64,000 bases of DNA from Nonomuraea rhodomycinica (GCF_013363995.1 NZ_JABWGO010000001.1:1022087-1086086), one strand, 5' to 3'. Numbered from the stretch's first letter, positions 1 to 10,576 are shown. The notes: generated from the letters alone by a model not told the origin. Program-made: numbers and translations.

Positions 1-939
<939 letters not shown>

Positions 940-1182
940 CTAGCAGCTCCTTGCACGGAGGCCGACTGAGGTGGTGTGGCGGAGCACACAGGACGCGAGC
1001 ACACCCGTCAAGGGTCCGCCCTCCCCGCCCGGGACGCGCCGCGCGCCGCAGCGCTCTGATCTGGACGCACGGCCGGTCGCGCCGCAACGAGAGCGATGAA
1101 ACATTCATCCCGCGGCCGGGCCGCCCGGCTCGGCTCGGCGGCTCCCTCCCAGGAGGGCGCCACCTCGCCGTGGCCGGTTGTG

Positions 1183-3159
1183 CTACCGGGTCGCTCCGGC
1201 CTCCCACTTGGGGGCGCCGTACTGGTAGGCGCCGAGGCTCGGGACCGGGTCCGTGGAGCCGTCGTTGACGCCGGGCAGCGGGATCGCCTGGTTCCGCGCC
1301 GGCGATGCCTCCGACAGGCGATAGTCGTGCGCGGCCGGATCGACGAACAGCGGGTCGACGCCGGCCGGCAGGTTGTTGGACAGCTCCATCCCGCCGTTCG
1401 TGGCGCCGTCCAGGCCGCGGATGGGGCCGATGTTGTTGTAGACCTTGGTGCCGGTCGAGTTGCCGGGCTCCTTGACGTAGAACATCGTCATGCCGCCGGT
1501 GTTGTTGTAGACGCCGTTGTTGTGCGAGCCGCCGCCGAGGCCGTTGAGCATGACGGTCCCCTCAGGGTTGCCCCAGCCCACGTTGTTCGCGATGGTGATG
1601 TTGCTCTGCCCGTTGTCGGCGTAGACGCCCGTGACCCCGAACTTGGTGGCGCCCCACCTCGGCGCGGGGTCGTGCAGCACGTTGTGGTCGATCGAGGTCC
1701 GCAGCATGTCGGAGCCGCAGCAGGTGTAGATCGCGGCCACGTCCAGGCTCAGCCGGGCGTACTGCGAGATGTCGTTGTAGGCGATGCGGTCGGGCCCCGG
1801 CGTGCCGCCGACGGCGTTGTCCCATTGCAGGTTGACCCCGCTGCGGCCGACCCGGTAGATGGTGTTGTGGGTGACGGTCTGGCTGTTGCCCTGCACGGCG
1901 ACGCCGGCCGCGTAGGTGCCCAGGTAGTCCACGTCGTGGATGACGTTGTTGGTGGCGGTGTTCCGCATGCCGCGCAGCGCGATGCCGTTGCCGGCGCTCA
2001 GCGACAGGTCGCTGTTGACGACCTTGTTGTCCGTGCCGTTGAGCACGATGCCGGTGTCGGCGACGCCCCTGGTCACGGTGGAGCCGCAGTCCGTGGCGCC
2101 GCGCGTGATGTCGGTGTAGTGCGACAGGTACCTGCCGGTGACCCGGTCGATCACCACGTGGCTGCTGCCCGCGCCGGTCTCGATGGTGGCGGCGAACAGG
2201 CCGACGCCGGCGATCGTCGTGTGACTGGTGTCGCGCAGGTCGAAGGCCAGGGTGCGGGTCTTGGCCTCGATGACGTGCCGGTTGGGGTCGTCCTCGCTGT
2301 AGAGGTAGAGCCGTTCGCCGGCCGGGTCGTAGAACCAGGTGCCGGGGTGCGCGAGTTCGCCGATCTTGCCGTGGAGCGCGTACCGGGTGTCCTTCGGCAC
2401 CACCTTGTGGATGCACGGCGGCGCCGCGTCGAGCTCCACGGAGCCCACGTCGGAGCTCTTGATCGTGGACGTCGCCGTGATGTACCAGTAGTTCGTCGAC
2501 ACGCGGGCGCCGTTCCAGTAGCCGGCCGGGCGGGTCAGCGCGTCGTCCACGACGGTGGCCGCCGCGCTGCCCGCGTCGGCGTACTGCACCACGGGGTCGA
2601 GCAGGTCGAGGCCGGGGTACGGCCACTGCGCCTCGACGTTCATCCTCTTGTCGGTGAAGGTCTGCACGGTCGTGACGTCGGATCCGAGGTCGACGCGCGT
2701 GCTGTAGACGTGGCCGTCCCGCACCGCCTGGCCGAAGGGCGAGTCCGGCGCGTACGGGTCCTTCTCCGCGATGCGCTTCACGTCCGCGCCGGTGACCCGG
2801 GACCAGCCCCTGACCCGCGTGGCGCCGCTCACCGTCACGCGCGCGCCCGGGGCCGCCCGGTAGGTGATGGGCAGCTCGGCGGTGCCCGACCGGGCCGGCA
2901 CCACCGTCTCCTCGTACGTGCCCGACATGATGAGGCAGGTGTCGCCGGGCACCATGACGTCGGCGCACCGCTGGATGCGGCGGTAGGCCGTCCCGGCCGA
3001 GCGTCCGTCGGCCGAGTCCCTGCCCCACGGCGCGACGTAGTACGTCGCACCGGCCGCGCTCCGGTCCTGCTCAGCCGCCGCCGGGACGGCTGTGGCGGCA
3101 CCCGACAGCACCACGAGCGCCAGGGCCGCGAGCGGCCGCCACGTGCGTGACAATGTCAC
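1183..3159 (-). CDS. Secreted right-handed parallel beta-helix protein (putative polysaccharide lyase)
   Basis: This 658-residue protein starts at GTG 3159 behind AAGGACA. A signal peptide (about residues 1-29, ending PAAAEQ) is followed by YYVAPWGRDSADG, the usual entry of DUF1565/parallel beta-helix proteins. Residues about 300-560 are rich in repeated N-N-V-I/N-N-T turns (NNVIHDV, HNTIYRV, NNVGWGN, NNTGGM) typical of pectate-lyase-like solenoids. It is the last gene of the ABC-importer operon, 31 bp after a permease, so it probably cleaves or trims the same polymer outside the cell. No specific lyase family or catalytic residues can be named; it could also be a beta-helix glycosidase or epimerase. 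Confidence 0.8.
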   Translation of the reverse strand: MTLSRTWRPLAALALVVLSGAATAVPAAAEQDRSAAGATYYVAPWGRDSADGRSAGTAYRRIQRCADVMVPGDTCLIMSGTYEETVVPARSGTAELPITYRAAPGARVTVSGATRVRGWSRVTGADVKRIAEKDPYAPDSPFGQAVRDGHVYSTRVDLGSDVTTVQTFTDKRMNVEAQWPYPGLDLLDPVVQYADAGSAAATVVDDALTRPAGYWNGARVSTNYWYITATSTIKSSDVGSVELDAAPPCIHKVVPKDTRYALHGKIGELAHPGTWFYDPAGERLYLYSEDDPNRHVIEAKTRTLAFDLRDTSHTTIAGVGLFAATIETGAGSSHVVIDRVTGRYLSHYTDITRGATDCGSTVTRGVADTGIVLNGTDNKVVNSDLSLSAGNGIALRGMRNTATNNVIHDVDYLGTYAAGVAVQGNSQTVTHNTIYRVGRSGVNLQWDNAVGGTPGPDRIAYNDISQYARLSLDVAAIYTCCGSDMLRTSIDHNVLHDPAPRWGATKFGVTGVYADNGQSNITIANNVGWGNPEGTVMLNGLGGGSHNNGVYNNTGGMTMFYVKEPGNSTGTKVYNNIGPIRGLDGATNGGMELSNNLPAGVDPLFVDPAAHDYRLSEASPARNQAIPLPGVNDGSTDPVPSLGAYQYGAPKWEAGATR

Positions 3160-3190
3160 TGTCCTTGTCTCCGTTCGGTTGACGGGCTGT

Positions 3191-4048
3191 TCAGCCCTTG
3201 ACCGCGCCGACCGTGAGGCCGCTGATGATGTGGCGCTGCATGTAGACGAAGAAGATGACGACCGGCGCCACGGCCAGCAGCAGGTTGGGGAACACCTTCG
3301 TCAGGTCGGTCGAGTACTGGCTGATCCCGGCATAGATGGCGGTCGTCACCGTGTACCTGCCGGAGCCGGGGCTGAGCAGGATCTGCGGGCTGACGAAGTC
3401 GTTCCAGATCCCGATCGAGTTGAGGATCAGGACGGTGACCACCGCGGGCCGCATCAGCGGGAAGATGATCGTCCAGAACGTCCGCAGCCTGCCCGCGCCG
3501 TCGATCATCGCTGCCTGGTCGATGGAGGCGGGGATGGTACGGATGAAGCCGACGAACAGGAAGATGCTCACCGGAAGGGTCGAGGCCACGTCGTGAGCCA
3601 CCAGGCCGGCCACGGTGTTGGCCAGGCCGACCGAGCGCAGCACGTAGATGACCGGGATCACCAGCGCGGCGCCGGGGATGAAGGTGCCCGCGAGGAAGTA
3701 CAGCAGCAGCGACTGGGCGCGGCGGCTGGTGCTGCGCGCGATCGCGTACGCGGCCGGCCCGGCCAGCAGGATGCACAGGACGTCCACGACGACGACCAGG
3801 AAGAGCGTGAATCCGTAGCTGCGGATCACGTTGTACTGGGGGCTGTTGACGGCGTCGGCGAGGTGGTCGAGGGTGAGGTCGCCGAGCGGGAGGGAGAAGG
3901 GGTTGCCGAGGATGTCGTCCTGCGACTTGAAGCTGTTCACCACGAGCAGGTAGACCGGCATGGTCATGGCGAGCAGGAGCAGCGCCAGCATGACGGGGCG
4001 CACGATCGGGCGGCGCCTGGCGCGGCCGGTTTCCGCTTGTTCGGTCAT
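3191..4048 (-). CDS. Carbohydrate ABC transporter permease (MalG-type)
   Basis: A 285-residue permease of the CUT1 family with about six membrane segments. The cytoplasmic EAA loop is clear (DQAAMIDGAGRLRTFWTIIFPLMRP, about residues 180-205), which docks the ATPase. A GTG one codon upstream is an alternative start. It follows the other permease by a few bases and precedes the beta-helix gene. No ATPase is encoded here, as is common in actinomycetes where a shared MsiK-like ATPase serves many importers. Confidence 0.93.
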   Translation of the reverse strand: MTEQAETGRARRRPIVRPVMLALLLLAMTMPVYLLVVNSFKSQDDILGNPFSLPLGDLTLDHLADAVNSPQYNVIRSYGFTLFLVVVVDVLCILLAGPAAYAIARSTSRRAQSLLLYFLAGTFIPGAALVIPVIYVLRSVGLANTVAGLVAHDVASTLPVSIFLFVGFIRTIPASIDQAAMIDGAGRLRTFWTIIFPLMRPAVVTVLILNSIGIWNDFVSPQILLSPGSGRYTVTTAIYAGISQYSTDLTKVFPNLLLAVAPVVIFFVYMQRHIISGLTVGAVKG

Positions 4049-4057
4049 CACGGGCCC

Positions 4058-5026
4058 CTAACTCGTCGTGGCCCGGTCTTGCCGGTTGCGCGCGGCGGTG
4101 ACCAGCAGGGCGAGGACGGCGCACACGACCATGAGGAAGACGGCCTGCGCGTTGGCGTATCCGACCTTCGTCCCCTCGAAGGAGCGGGCCAGGATGAGGA
4201 ACGAGTACGTCTGCGTGGCGCCCGCGGGTCCTCCGTTCGTGAGGCTCACGACCAGGTCGTAGGTCTTGATCAGCCCGACGAGGTTCAGCACGGTCGCCAC
4301 GGTGACCACCGGGGAGATCATCGGGATCACCACGCGCAGGTTGGTCTGGCGCCGGCTCGCACCGTCGATCGCCGCGGCCTCCAGCAGTTCGGCGGGAACC
4401 GTCTGGAGCGCGGCGACGAACAGCACGACGTTGAATCCGAAGCCGGCCCACACGATCACCCCGATGAGCGAGACCAGGGCGAGGTTCTCCTCGAACAGGA
4501 AGCCGACGGGGCCGATGCCGAGATGCTGGAGCGTGCTGTTGACGGCGCCGTTCGTGCCGAGGATCGCGGCCCAGAGGAAGCCGAGGATCAGCGCGCTGAT
4601 CACGTGCGGGTAGTAGGCGAGCGTGCGGAAGAACGAGTTCGTCCGCGAGCGTTCCTTCAGCAGCAGGGCGTACACCATGCCGCCGCCGATCATGAGCACG
4701 GTGCCGGCGCCCGCGACCACGGCGGTCACGTACCAGGCGCTGGTCGAGCTCGGGTCGTCGAACAGGTGCAGGTAGTTCTCGAAACCGATGAACACCGCGT
4801 CGGAGAAGCCGTTCCAGTCCGTCAGGCTGAGATAGATCGCCACGCCCACCGGCACGACCGTCATCACGGTGTAGACCAGCACGGACGGCGCGACGAGCCC
4901 GAAGGTCACGGCCTTCGCCCGGTAGCGTGCCGGCAGCCACCCGTCGCGCGGGGACCCGCGCCGCGGCTCGCCCGGCTGCGGCGCCTGCCGCTCCCGTCGC
5001 CGCGTCAGCTCTGCGAGTTCCACCAC
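4058..5026 (-). CDS. Carbohydrate ABC transporter permease (MalF-type)
   Basis: This 322-residue protein has a charged cytoplasmic N-terminus, about six membrane helices, and the EAA motif EAAAIDGASRRQTNLRVVIPMISP near residues 215-240. It belongs to the CUT1 oligosaccharide importers. Its GTG start lies inside the last codons of the binding-protein gene (22-bp overlap), so translation is probably coupled. It pairs with the MalG-type permease downstream. Confidence 0.93.
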   Translation of the reverse strand: MVELAELTRRRERQAPQPGEPRRGSPRDGWLPARYRAKAVTFGLVAPSVLVYTVMTVVPVGVAIYLSLTDWNGFSDAVFIGFENYLHLFDDPSSTSAWYVTAVVAGAGTVLMIGGGMVYALLLKERSRTNSFFRTLAYYPHVISALILGFLWAAILGTNGAVNSTLQHLGIGPVGFLFEENLALVSLIGVIVWAGFGFNVVLFVAALQTVPAELLEAAAIDGASRRQTNLRVVIPMISPVVTVATVLNLVGLIKTYDLVVSLTNGGPAGATQTYSFLILARSFEGTKVGYANAQAVFLMVVCAVLALLVTAARNRQDRATTS

Positions 5027-6252
5027 TTGTCCAAACCGGCGGCGACCTGCTCGGCCGTGGCGCCTGTGTACAGCTTCTGCACCTGCGTGTTGAGCTCGGC
5101 CGGGTAGCCCTCGACCGGCTGGCGCTCACCGGACTTCACCAGGACGGACGGCGCCTCCTCGAGGATCTTCTGGACCTGCGCGCCGAGGGAGGACATCGGG
5201 TAGGTGAAGCCCTTGCGCAGGTTCCCGTCGGCGGCGAGCTGGCTCTCGATCGCGGCCGGGTCGGTGACCAGCCACTTCACGAAGTCGATCGCGGCCGCCT
5301 TGTTCTTGGAGGCGTTGACGACCACGTACGGGTTGGCGATGTTGCCGAACTGTCCGGAGGGGTAGGCGCCGTCGGTCGGCATGGAGAACACGCCGATCTC
5401 GTCGCTCTTCTTCGCGGCGTCCGCGGCGGGGACGAAGAAGGACCCCATGATGTACATGGCGGACTTGCCGTCGAGGAAGGCCGTCTGCCCGTCGGCGTAG
5501 GTCAGGCCGAGCGCGCTCTTGTCGAGATATCCCTGGTCGATCCAGCTGCGGTAGCGCTGGAAGTACTTCAGGTAGTCGCCGGTGGCGAAGGAGACCTTGC
5601 CCTGCTTGCGCTTGACGGTCCAGTCGGGGTCCGCGGTGAGGACGCCGGAGTCGGCGATCAGTGAGAACTGCGCTCCCGGGACCCACTGCCCGGAGGTCTG
5701 CAGCGGCGTGTACCCGGCGCCCTTCAGCTTCGCCATGGCGTCCTGGAACTGGTCGAGCGTCCTGATGGTGGACGCGTCGAGACCGGCCTTGGCGAAGGCG
5801 GACTTGTTGTAGAAGACGAGCGACTGGATCTGCTGGCCGACGCCGACCAGGTAGCGCTTCCCGTCGACGGCGTACTGGTCGGCCAGCGGGGTCTGGCCGG
5901 TCCACGCCTGGCCGGACAGGTCGGCGAACAGGCCGGCGTTCTCCTTCGTCGGGGTGATCTGCTGGGCGATGTCCGGCGGATCGCCCGCGGCGAGGTCCTG
6001 GGTGAGCTTGGCGGTGGCGGAGATGGTCCCGGTGAGCTCCAGGTTGACCTTCACCTTCGGGTGGCTCTGCTCGTACTTCGCGAACAGCCCCTTCCAGTAC
6101 TGCTCGGTCAGGTTCGGGCTGATGTTGACGATGATCCGGAGAGTCGTGACGCCGGCCTGCGCCGTGTCCTCACCACCGCAGGCGGTGGCCGCGGCCACCA
6201 CGGTCGTGACGGCGACCGCGGCCGCGCACGCCCGGCGCAACTGTGTTCCCAT
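5005..6252 (-). CDS. Sugar ABC transporter substrate-binding lipoprotein
   Basis: The chosen ATG at 6252 gives 415 residues with a lipoprotein signal: RR, an Ala/Val-rich core and lipobox AATAC at about residue 25. The two upstream ATGs (6282, 6276) have no ribosome site. The rest matches the family-1 extracellular solute-binding fold (LRIIVNISPNL; a later FATGDYLKYFQRYRSWIDQGYLDK). It delivers an oligosaccharide to the two permeases. The operator at 6484-6503 lies about 230 bp upstream, making this the first gene of a repressed importer operon running to 1183. Confidence 0.92.
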   Translation of the reverse strand: MGTQLRRACAAAVAVTTVVAAATACGGEDTAQAGVTTLRIIVNISPNLTEQYWKGLFAKYEQSHPKVKVNLELTGTISATAKLTQDLAAGDPPDIAQQITPTKENAGLFADLSGQAWTGQTPLADQYAVDGKRYLVGVGQQIQSLVFYNKSAFAKAGLDASTIRTLDQFQDAMAKLKGAGYTPLQTSGQWVPGAQFSLIADSGVLTADPDWTVKRKQGKVSFATGDYLKYFQRYRSWIDQGYLDKSALGLTYADGQTAFLDGKSAMYIMGSFFVPAADAAKKSDEIGVFSMPTDGAYPSGQFGNIANPYVVVNASKNKAAAIDFVKWLVTDPAAIESQLAADGNLRKGFTYPMSSLGAQVQKILEEAPSVLVKSGERQPVEGYPAELNTQVQKLYTGATAEQVAAGLDKWWNSQS

Positions 6253-6483
6253 ATCCGCTACACGCTCCCCTTGCATTGTCATGACGGGTAGAAGGTCGGG
6301 GTGGACCGGCCGTCTTCGGCGACCGCCCGCCCAGGACGAGCTGAGGGGCGAGGTCGCGCGGACGGTCGTGATGGTCGTGATGGTCCTGGTGCCGCTCCGC
6401 GCGTCCGGCGGCGTCTGCCGGCGCGGCGGACGGTGTGGCGGCCCGACACGGTCGACGCGGTGACGTCGACCGCCGGTAACTCC

Positions 6484-6503
6484 ATCGCCTATCGATAGGT
6501 GAT
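6484..6503. promoter_or_regulatory. GntR/FCD operator copy 1 (importer operon)
   Basis: ATCGCCTATCGATAGGTGAT is a 20-bp palindrome with one mismatched pair, centred on ATCGAT. It lies in the 274-bp gap upstream of the importer operon. It is the most symmetric of five related sites in the locus and defines the consensus used for the others. Confidence 0.75.
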
Positions 6504-6526
6504 GTTATGTGGCATACCTCTCTTGT

Positions 6527-8359
6527 TCAAGAGTCATTTCCCGAGTACCGGCGAAAGCTCACGGCGAACCGGCCGCCGCTCACCGGCCCGGTGACGGCCA
6601 GCGTCAGCCGGGTCAGCCGCGCGCCCCAGCTGCGCGCCAGCCGTGGGTCGTCGATGTCCCGGTGCTCGATCGAGGCGGTGGCGACCGCGGGATCCCACCG
6701 CAGCTCGAGCCACCGCCCCCCGGCCGCCATGACGACGGCCCGGCCCGCCCCGCACTCGACCTCACCGGCGAGGACGTGCCGGAACAGCACCGGCTCCGGG
6801 CATCCGGCCCACTCGTCCTCCACGGTGACGTACGGCTGCGCGCCGGCGCGCACCAGCCGCACGGCGCGCTCCCAGCGGGTGAGCAGTCCCGCCGGATAGG
6901 CGGCGCTCAGGTCGGCCCGCAGGACGGCGGAGCTCTCCTCGAACCGCACGGCGACGTCGCACGCACGGTACCCCGCGCCGGGGAGCTGTCCCCGCCCCGG
7001 CTCGGGCACGTTGTGCCACGCGCTCTGGAACGGCCACTCCTCATAGCGGTGCGGGCCGAAGGTCGCGGCGGTGTAGGTCGGCTGGCCGACGTCCACGACC
7101 ATCGGCCGCCCGTCGAGCGCCACCCAGTACGAGCCGACGTCCAGGTGGTTGTGGTGCTCGCCGTTGTGGCCCGCCTTCGCCGCCACGGTGAGCCCGTCCG
7201 CGCTCCCGGCCGTCTCGCGCGCGACCATGACCTGGATGCGCGGCAACCAGCACTCGCGGGCCAGCCACGGCGCGGCGCTCGCCGTGCCGGCCGCCGCGAC
7301 CGCCCGGCACCACCGCCGATCCGCCAGCGCGGCCATGGCGCGGCCGAGGCCGGCCCGTGGCTGGACGGCACCGCCGGACTCGCGCGCCGCGCTCACCGCG
7401 TACGCCACGGTCGCCGGTCGGCCGAGGCGCTCACCCCAGCGGAAGAGCACGTGCCACGGCCGCTCGCCGGCCAGCCGGGCAGGGGCGTCACCGGTGTTGA
7501 CGTACCAGTCCGCACCGAGATGCATGCGCTGCGGATAGGCGAGCAGGGCCGGCAGCACCGGCGGGCCGGCCGCCCCCAGCAGGTCCAGCGCCTCCAGCAG
7601 CCGGCACGCCCCCTGCCACCAGTACGCGATCCCCTCGTCGATCCCGCCGTCGTCGGGCAGGCAGGCGAGGTAGTGGTCCAGCCCCTCGGCGACGAGGCGC
7701 ACCACGCGCTCGCGCCGCCGGGCGTCGTCGCAGAGCAGCAGCGCGGCCGCGAGGACGGCGCCGTGGATCCAGGGATTCCAGTTGTTCGCGCCGCCGTCGC
7801 GGCCGATCCAGTGCCAGTCACGCACCTGCTCGAACGGCGTGAGCACCCGCCGGTCGACCTCGCGGCGCAACCGCCGGCGCAGCCCCGGCGCCCTGGTGTC
7901 CAGGTGCGGGCCCAGCGCGTGGTCGGCCCAGGCGAACAGCGCCGCGATCTCGGCCGCGCCCAGGTCGAGGAAGGGGTCGTCGGGATCGGGCACGACCTCG
8001 CCTCGAGCCGCCGCCCCGCGATCGTGCGGCGCCCAGCACCACGTGCTGGCCTCGGCCAGCGTCATCAGCCCGTCCACCGCGGCGTCCAGGTGCGGGCACG
8101 CTCCTGGGGGCGCCGTCGCGGCGGCCACCTCACCGGTGAGCACGGCGGCGAGGGCGAGGACGTCCACCCGCTCGCGCAGCCGGCGCACCTTGTCCTCGTG
8201 GACGGTGCGCGCCCCGTCGCGGAACGTCCGGGCCCAGTCGCCCGCGGACAGGTGCGGGGCCGGCCGGGCCAGCTCCCCGGCGGCGGCGGCCAGGACCGCG
8301 TCGCGGGCCTCGGCGGGCACCGCGTCCCACAGCGACCGCGCGGTGACGTCAGGGACCAT
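6527..8359 (-). CDS. Heparinase II/III family polysaccharide lyase
   Basis: ATG 8359 gives 610 residues and overlaps the stop of the GH29 gene by 11 bp. The N-terminal half is an (alpha/alpha) toroid typical of alginate/heparin lyases (SLWDAVPAEARDAVL; WNPWIHGAVLAAALLL). The C-terminal part carries the heparinase II/III signature NHLDVGSYWVALDGRPMVVD followed by a YEEWPFQSAWHN segment, where the His and Tyr of the active site are expected. No signal peptide is visible, so it probably acts on imported oligosaccharides. Such lyases eliminate at uronic acids, which suggests the substrate contains them. Confidence 0.88.
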   Translation of the reverse strand: MVPDVTARSLWDAVPAEARDAVLAAAAGELARPAPHLSAGDWARTFRDGARTVHEDKVRRLRERVDVLALAAVLTGEVAAATAPPGACPHLDAAVDGLMTLAEASTWCWAPHDRGAAARGEVVPDPDDPFLDLGAAEIAALFAWADHALGPHLDTRAPGLRRRLRREVDRRVLTPFEQVRDWHWIGRDGGANNWNPWIHGAVLAAALLLCDDARRRERVVRLVAEGLDHYLACLPDDGGIDEGIAYWWQGACRLLEALDLLGAAGPPVLPALLAYPQRMHLGADWYVNTGDAPARLAGERPWHVLFRWGERLGRPATVAYAVSAARESGGAVQPRAGLGRAMAALADRRWCRAVAAAGTASAAPWLARECWLPRIQVMVARETAGSADGLTVAAKAGHNGEHHNHLDVGSYWVALDGRPMVVDVGQPTYTAATFGPHRYEEWPFQSAWHNVPEPGRGQLPGAGYRACDVAVRFEESSAVLRADLSAAYPAGLLTRWERAVRLVRAGAQPYVTVEDEWAGCPEPVLFRHVLAGEVECGAGRAVVMAAGGRWLELRWDPAVATASIEHRDIDDPRLARSWGARLTRLTLAVTGPVSGGRFAVSFRRYSGNDS

Positions 8360-9608
8360 CGTCGCGCAGCATGAGCTCGACGACCGGGAGCGCCACCTCC
8401 GGCGCGGCGACGGGCAGGTCCAGCGTGAGCGTGCCCGGCGGCTGCCCTGGCAGGGCGAGGTTGTTGTGCTCGTGCGCGCCACCGTCGACCTGGTGGAGGC
8501 GCACCTCCGAGCCGTCGTGGAGCAGCTGCGCGTAGCGCACCCGTCCCGCGAGCCCGGGCAGGTGCACGTGCTTGAGCGGCCAGGAGAGCAGGTGCAGGTA
8601 GAGGCGGCTCCCCCGCTGCGTGTAGAGGGCGTTGGGCGGCGGCCGGAACGCGCTCGGTCCCGCGCCGTGCACGGCCCTGGCGTGCAGGGACATCCAGTCC
8701 CCGATCGCGGCCAGCGTGTGCCGGGCCCGCGGGTCGAGCGAGCCCCGGCCGGTGGGCCCGACGTTGAGCAGCAGGTTGCCCCCGCACGCGACGGACTGGA
8801 CGAGCATCCGGATCAGCAGGGCCGGGTCCTTGTAGTCGTGGTTGTCACGGTCGTAGCCCCAGGAGCCGTTGAGCGTGTGGCACGCCTCCCACATGACCTC
8901 GACGCCGTCGCGGGTGAGCGGCCGGTCCGGCTGGTACTGCTCGGGCGTCACATAGTCGCCGGGGATGCCGAGACGGTCGTTCACGACGATCCGCGGCTGC
9001 AGGGCGCGCACCATCGCCGTCAGCTCCTCCGAACCCCAGTCGGCGGGCCCCTTCGCCGGATAGGTGAAGTCGAAGAAGAGCAGGTCGATCGGTCCGTATC
9101 CGGTGAGCAGCTCGCGTACCTGCCCGTGCAGGTACGCGCGGTAGCGCGCCATGTCCCGCGTGGCGTTCGCGTCCGGGGGCGCGCTGTCGCGCAGCGGGTG
9201 GTACTGGTCGATGGCGAAGTCGGGGTGGCGCCAGTCGAGCAGCGAGTAGTACAGCCCCACCCGCAGGCCCTCCGCCCGCATGGCGGCGGCGAACTCGGCG
9301 ACCAGGTCGCGGCCGACCGCGCGGGCGGTGGTGTAGTCGGTGAGCTCCGAGTCGAAGAGGCAGAACCCGTCATGGTGCTTGGCGGTCAGCACCGCGTAGC
9401 GCATCCCGGCGGCACGGGCCGTCCTGGCGAGCTCCGCCGCGTCGAACAGGTCGGGATCGAACTGCTCCAGATAGCGGTCGTAGTCCTCGTCCGGCATCGT
9501 CTCCCGGCTGCGCACCCACTCGTGCCGGGCGGCGAGGCTGTAAAGCCCGAAGTGAACGAACATGCCGAAACGCGCTTCTACGAACCACTCCCTTGGCCCC
9601 GCTGGCAC
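8349..9608 (-). CDS. GH29 alpha-L-fucosidase
   Basis: The GTG start at 9608 sits behind a good GGAG box and gives 419 residues. GH29 features are clear: FGMFVHFGLYS near the N-terminus, YAVLTAKHHDGFCLFDSE, LRVGLYYSLLDW, and GPIDLLFFDFTYP, where Asp180 corresponds to the catalytic nucleophile. It would release terminal L-fucose by retaining hydrolysis. No signal peptide is seen, so the enzyme is probably cytoplasmic. It is transcribed from the operator-containing divergent promoter at 9655-9674 and overlaps the heparinase-type gene downstream. Confidence 0.92.
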   Translation of the reverse strand: MPAGPREWFVEARFGMFVHFGLYSLAARHEWVRSRETMPDEDYDRYLEQFDPDLFDAAELARTARAAGMRYAVLTAKHHDGFCLFDSELTDYTTARAVGRDLVAEFAAAMRAEGLRVGLYYSLLDWRHPDFAIDQYHPLRDSAPPDANATRDMARYRAYLHGQVRELLTGYGPIDLLFFDFTYPAKGPADWGSEELTAMVRALQPRIVVNDRLGIPGDYVTPEQYQPDRPLTRDGVEVMWEACHTLNGSWGYDRDNHDYKDPALLIRMLVQSVACGGNLLLNVGPTGRGSLDPRARHTLAAIGDWMSLHARAVHGAGPSAFRPPPNALYTQRGSRLYLHLLSWPLKHVHLPGLAGRVRYAQLLHDGSEVRLHQVDGGAHEHNNLALPGQPPGTLTLDLPVAAPEVALPVVELMLRDDGP

Positions 9609-9654
9609 CCCGGTCTCCTCTCATGGTTGACAGCCCTCATCGGCCGGCAGTTAC

Positions 9655-9674
9655 ATCTACCATCGATAGGCGAT
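9655..9674. promoter_or_regulatory. GntR/FCD operator copy 2 (fucosidase/aldolase divergent promoter)
   Basis: ATCTACCATCGATAGGCGAT shares the central ATCGAT and the complete right arm AGGCGAT with copy 1; the left arm is degenerate. It lies between the divergent GH29 and RraA-like genes. Confidence 0.65.
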
Positions 9675-9703
9675 AATTGTCGATGACGTGGGATGGGGCA
9701 GGA

Positions 9704-10504
9704 ATGCGTACGAACGGGCATGTCGGAGCACCGGAGACGGAGATCTACGAGACGATGCTGGGACCGGCGGCCTCCTCGCCCTTCGTCCGGCCCAGCGCGA
9801 GCCTGGTCCAGGCCCTCACGGACGTGAGCGCGGCCACCGCCTGCGCCAAGCTCCACCAGATGGGCATAACCCGGACCTTCATCGACGGCCCTGTGCCCCT
9901 GCACAGGGAGCCAGGCGTACGGATCACCGGCGGGGCCGTGACGCTGCAGTTCCTGCCCCAGCGGGAGGACGTCTTCTCCGGCACGGGGCAGGAGGACGCC
10001 GAGCGCAAGACCGCGCTGTGGGCGGTGCTGGAGTCCATCCGGCCAGGCGACGTGCTGGTCGTCTCCGCGCAGGCCAGCCACTTCACCGGCTGCCTCGGTG
10101 ACATGCTGGTCCGCTACTTCAAGCTGCGCGGTGGAGCCGGCATCGTCGTGGACGGACGCGTGCGCGACGCCGCGCGGGTACGCGCCCTCGGCGTGCCGAT
10201 CTGGTGCACGGGGGTGACGCCGCACTACGCCTCGCAGACGGAGTTGTTCCCCTCGGCCTTCAACGTCCCGGTCGGGGTGGGCGGAGCACTGGTGACGCCC
10301 GGCGATCTCATCGTCGCCGACGAGGACGGAGCGGTCGTCGTCCCGCAGAAGAGCGCCATGGCGGTGGCCGAGGACTCCCTGCTGCACCAGGACCGCGAGG
10401 AGTTCGCCCGCCGCCGCCTGGACGAGGGCGGGCGGCTCTCGGACTACTACCCGCTGACCGGGGCCGGTCTGGCCGAGTACCTCGCCGCCCGCGAGGCCGA
10501 CTGA
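9704..10504 (+). CDS. RraA-like aldolase/decarboxylase (HMG aldolase family)
   Basis: The start at ATG 9704 gives 266 residues; ATG 9683 is an alternative but would sit only 8 bp from the operator. The core motif GGAGIVVDGRVRDAARV (about residue 145 on) holds the Arg-Asp pair of RraA-fold class II aldolases, preceded by GDVLVVSAQASHFTGCLGDML. Family members split 4-hydroxy-4-methyl-2-oxoglutarate or related 2-oxo acids; others are misnamed demethylmenaquinone methyltransferases. In this locus a role in cleaving a 2-keto-3-deoxy sugar acid from fucose or uronate breakdown is plausible but inferred. Confidence 0.82.
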   Translation: MRTNGHVGAPETEIYETMLGPAASSPFVRPSASLVQALTDVSAATACAKLHQMGITRTFIDGPVPLHREPGVRITGGAVTLQFLPQREDVFSGTGQEDAERKTALWAVLESIRPGDVLVVSAQASHFTGCLGDMLVRYFKLRGGAGIVVDGRVRDAARVRALGVPIWCTGVTPHYASQTELFPSAFNVPVGVGGALVTPGDLIVADEDGAVVVPQKSAMAVAEDSLLHQDREEFARRRLDEGGRLSDYYPLTGAGLAEYLAAREAD

Positions 10505-10537
10505 GGGCGGGACGGGGCGGGACGGGGCAGGACCTCG

Positions 10538-10570
10538 CCCCGCCGGGACGCGGCAGGCGTCCCGGCGGGG
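10538..10570. terminator. Bidirectional hairpin between convergent genes
   Basis: A perfect 13-bp GC stem (CCCCGCCGGGACG pairing with CGTCCCGGCGGGG) closes a 7-base loop in the 72-bp gap between two convergent genes. No T-run follows, as is usual for high-GC actinomycete terminators. Confidence 0.7.
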
Positions 10571-10576
10571 CCTGCC

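Noticed and set aside
1096..3150. Long plus-strand open frame opposite the beta-helix gene
   Set aside because: It is a high-GC shadow: the protein is Arg/Val/Asp low complexity with no domain, while the minus strand has a signal peptide and repeats.
3092..5107. Long plus-strand frame across the ABC permeases
   Set aside because: Composition is Asp/Arg/His-rich without motifs; the minus strand encodes clear permeases.
10505..10527. Tandem GGGACGGGGC units after the aldolase gene
   Set aside because: Only two and a half short G-rich units; likely part of the spacer before the hairpin.
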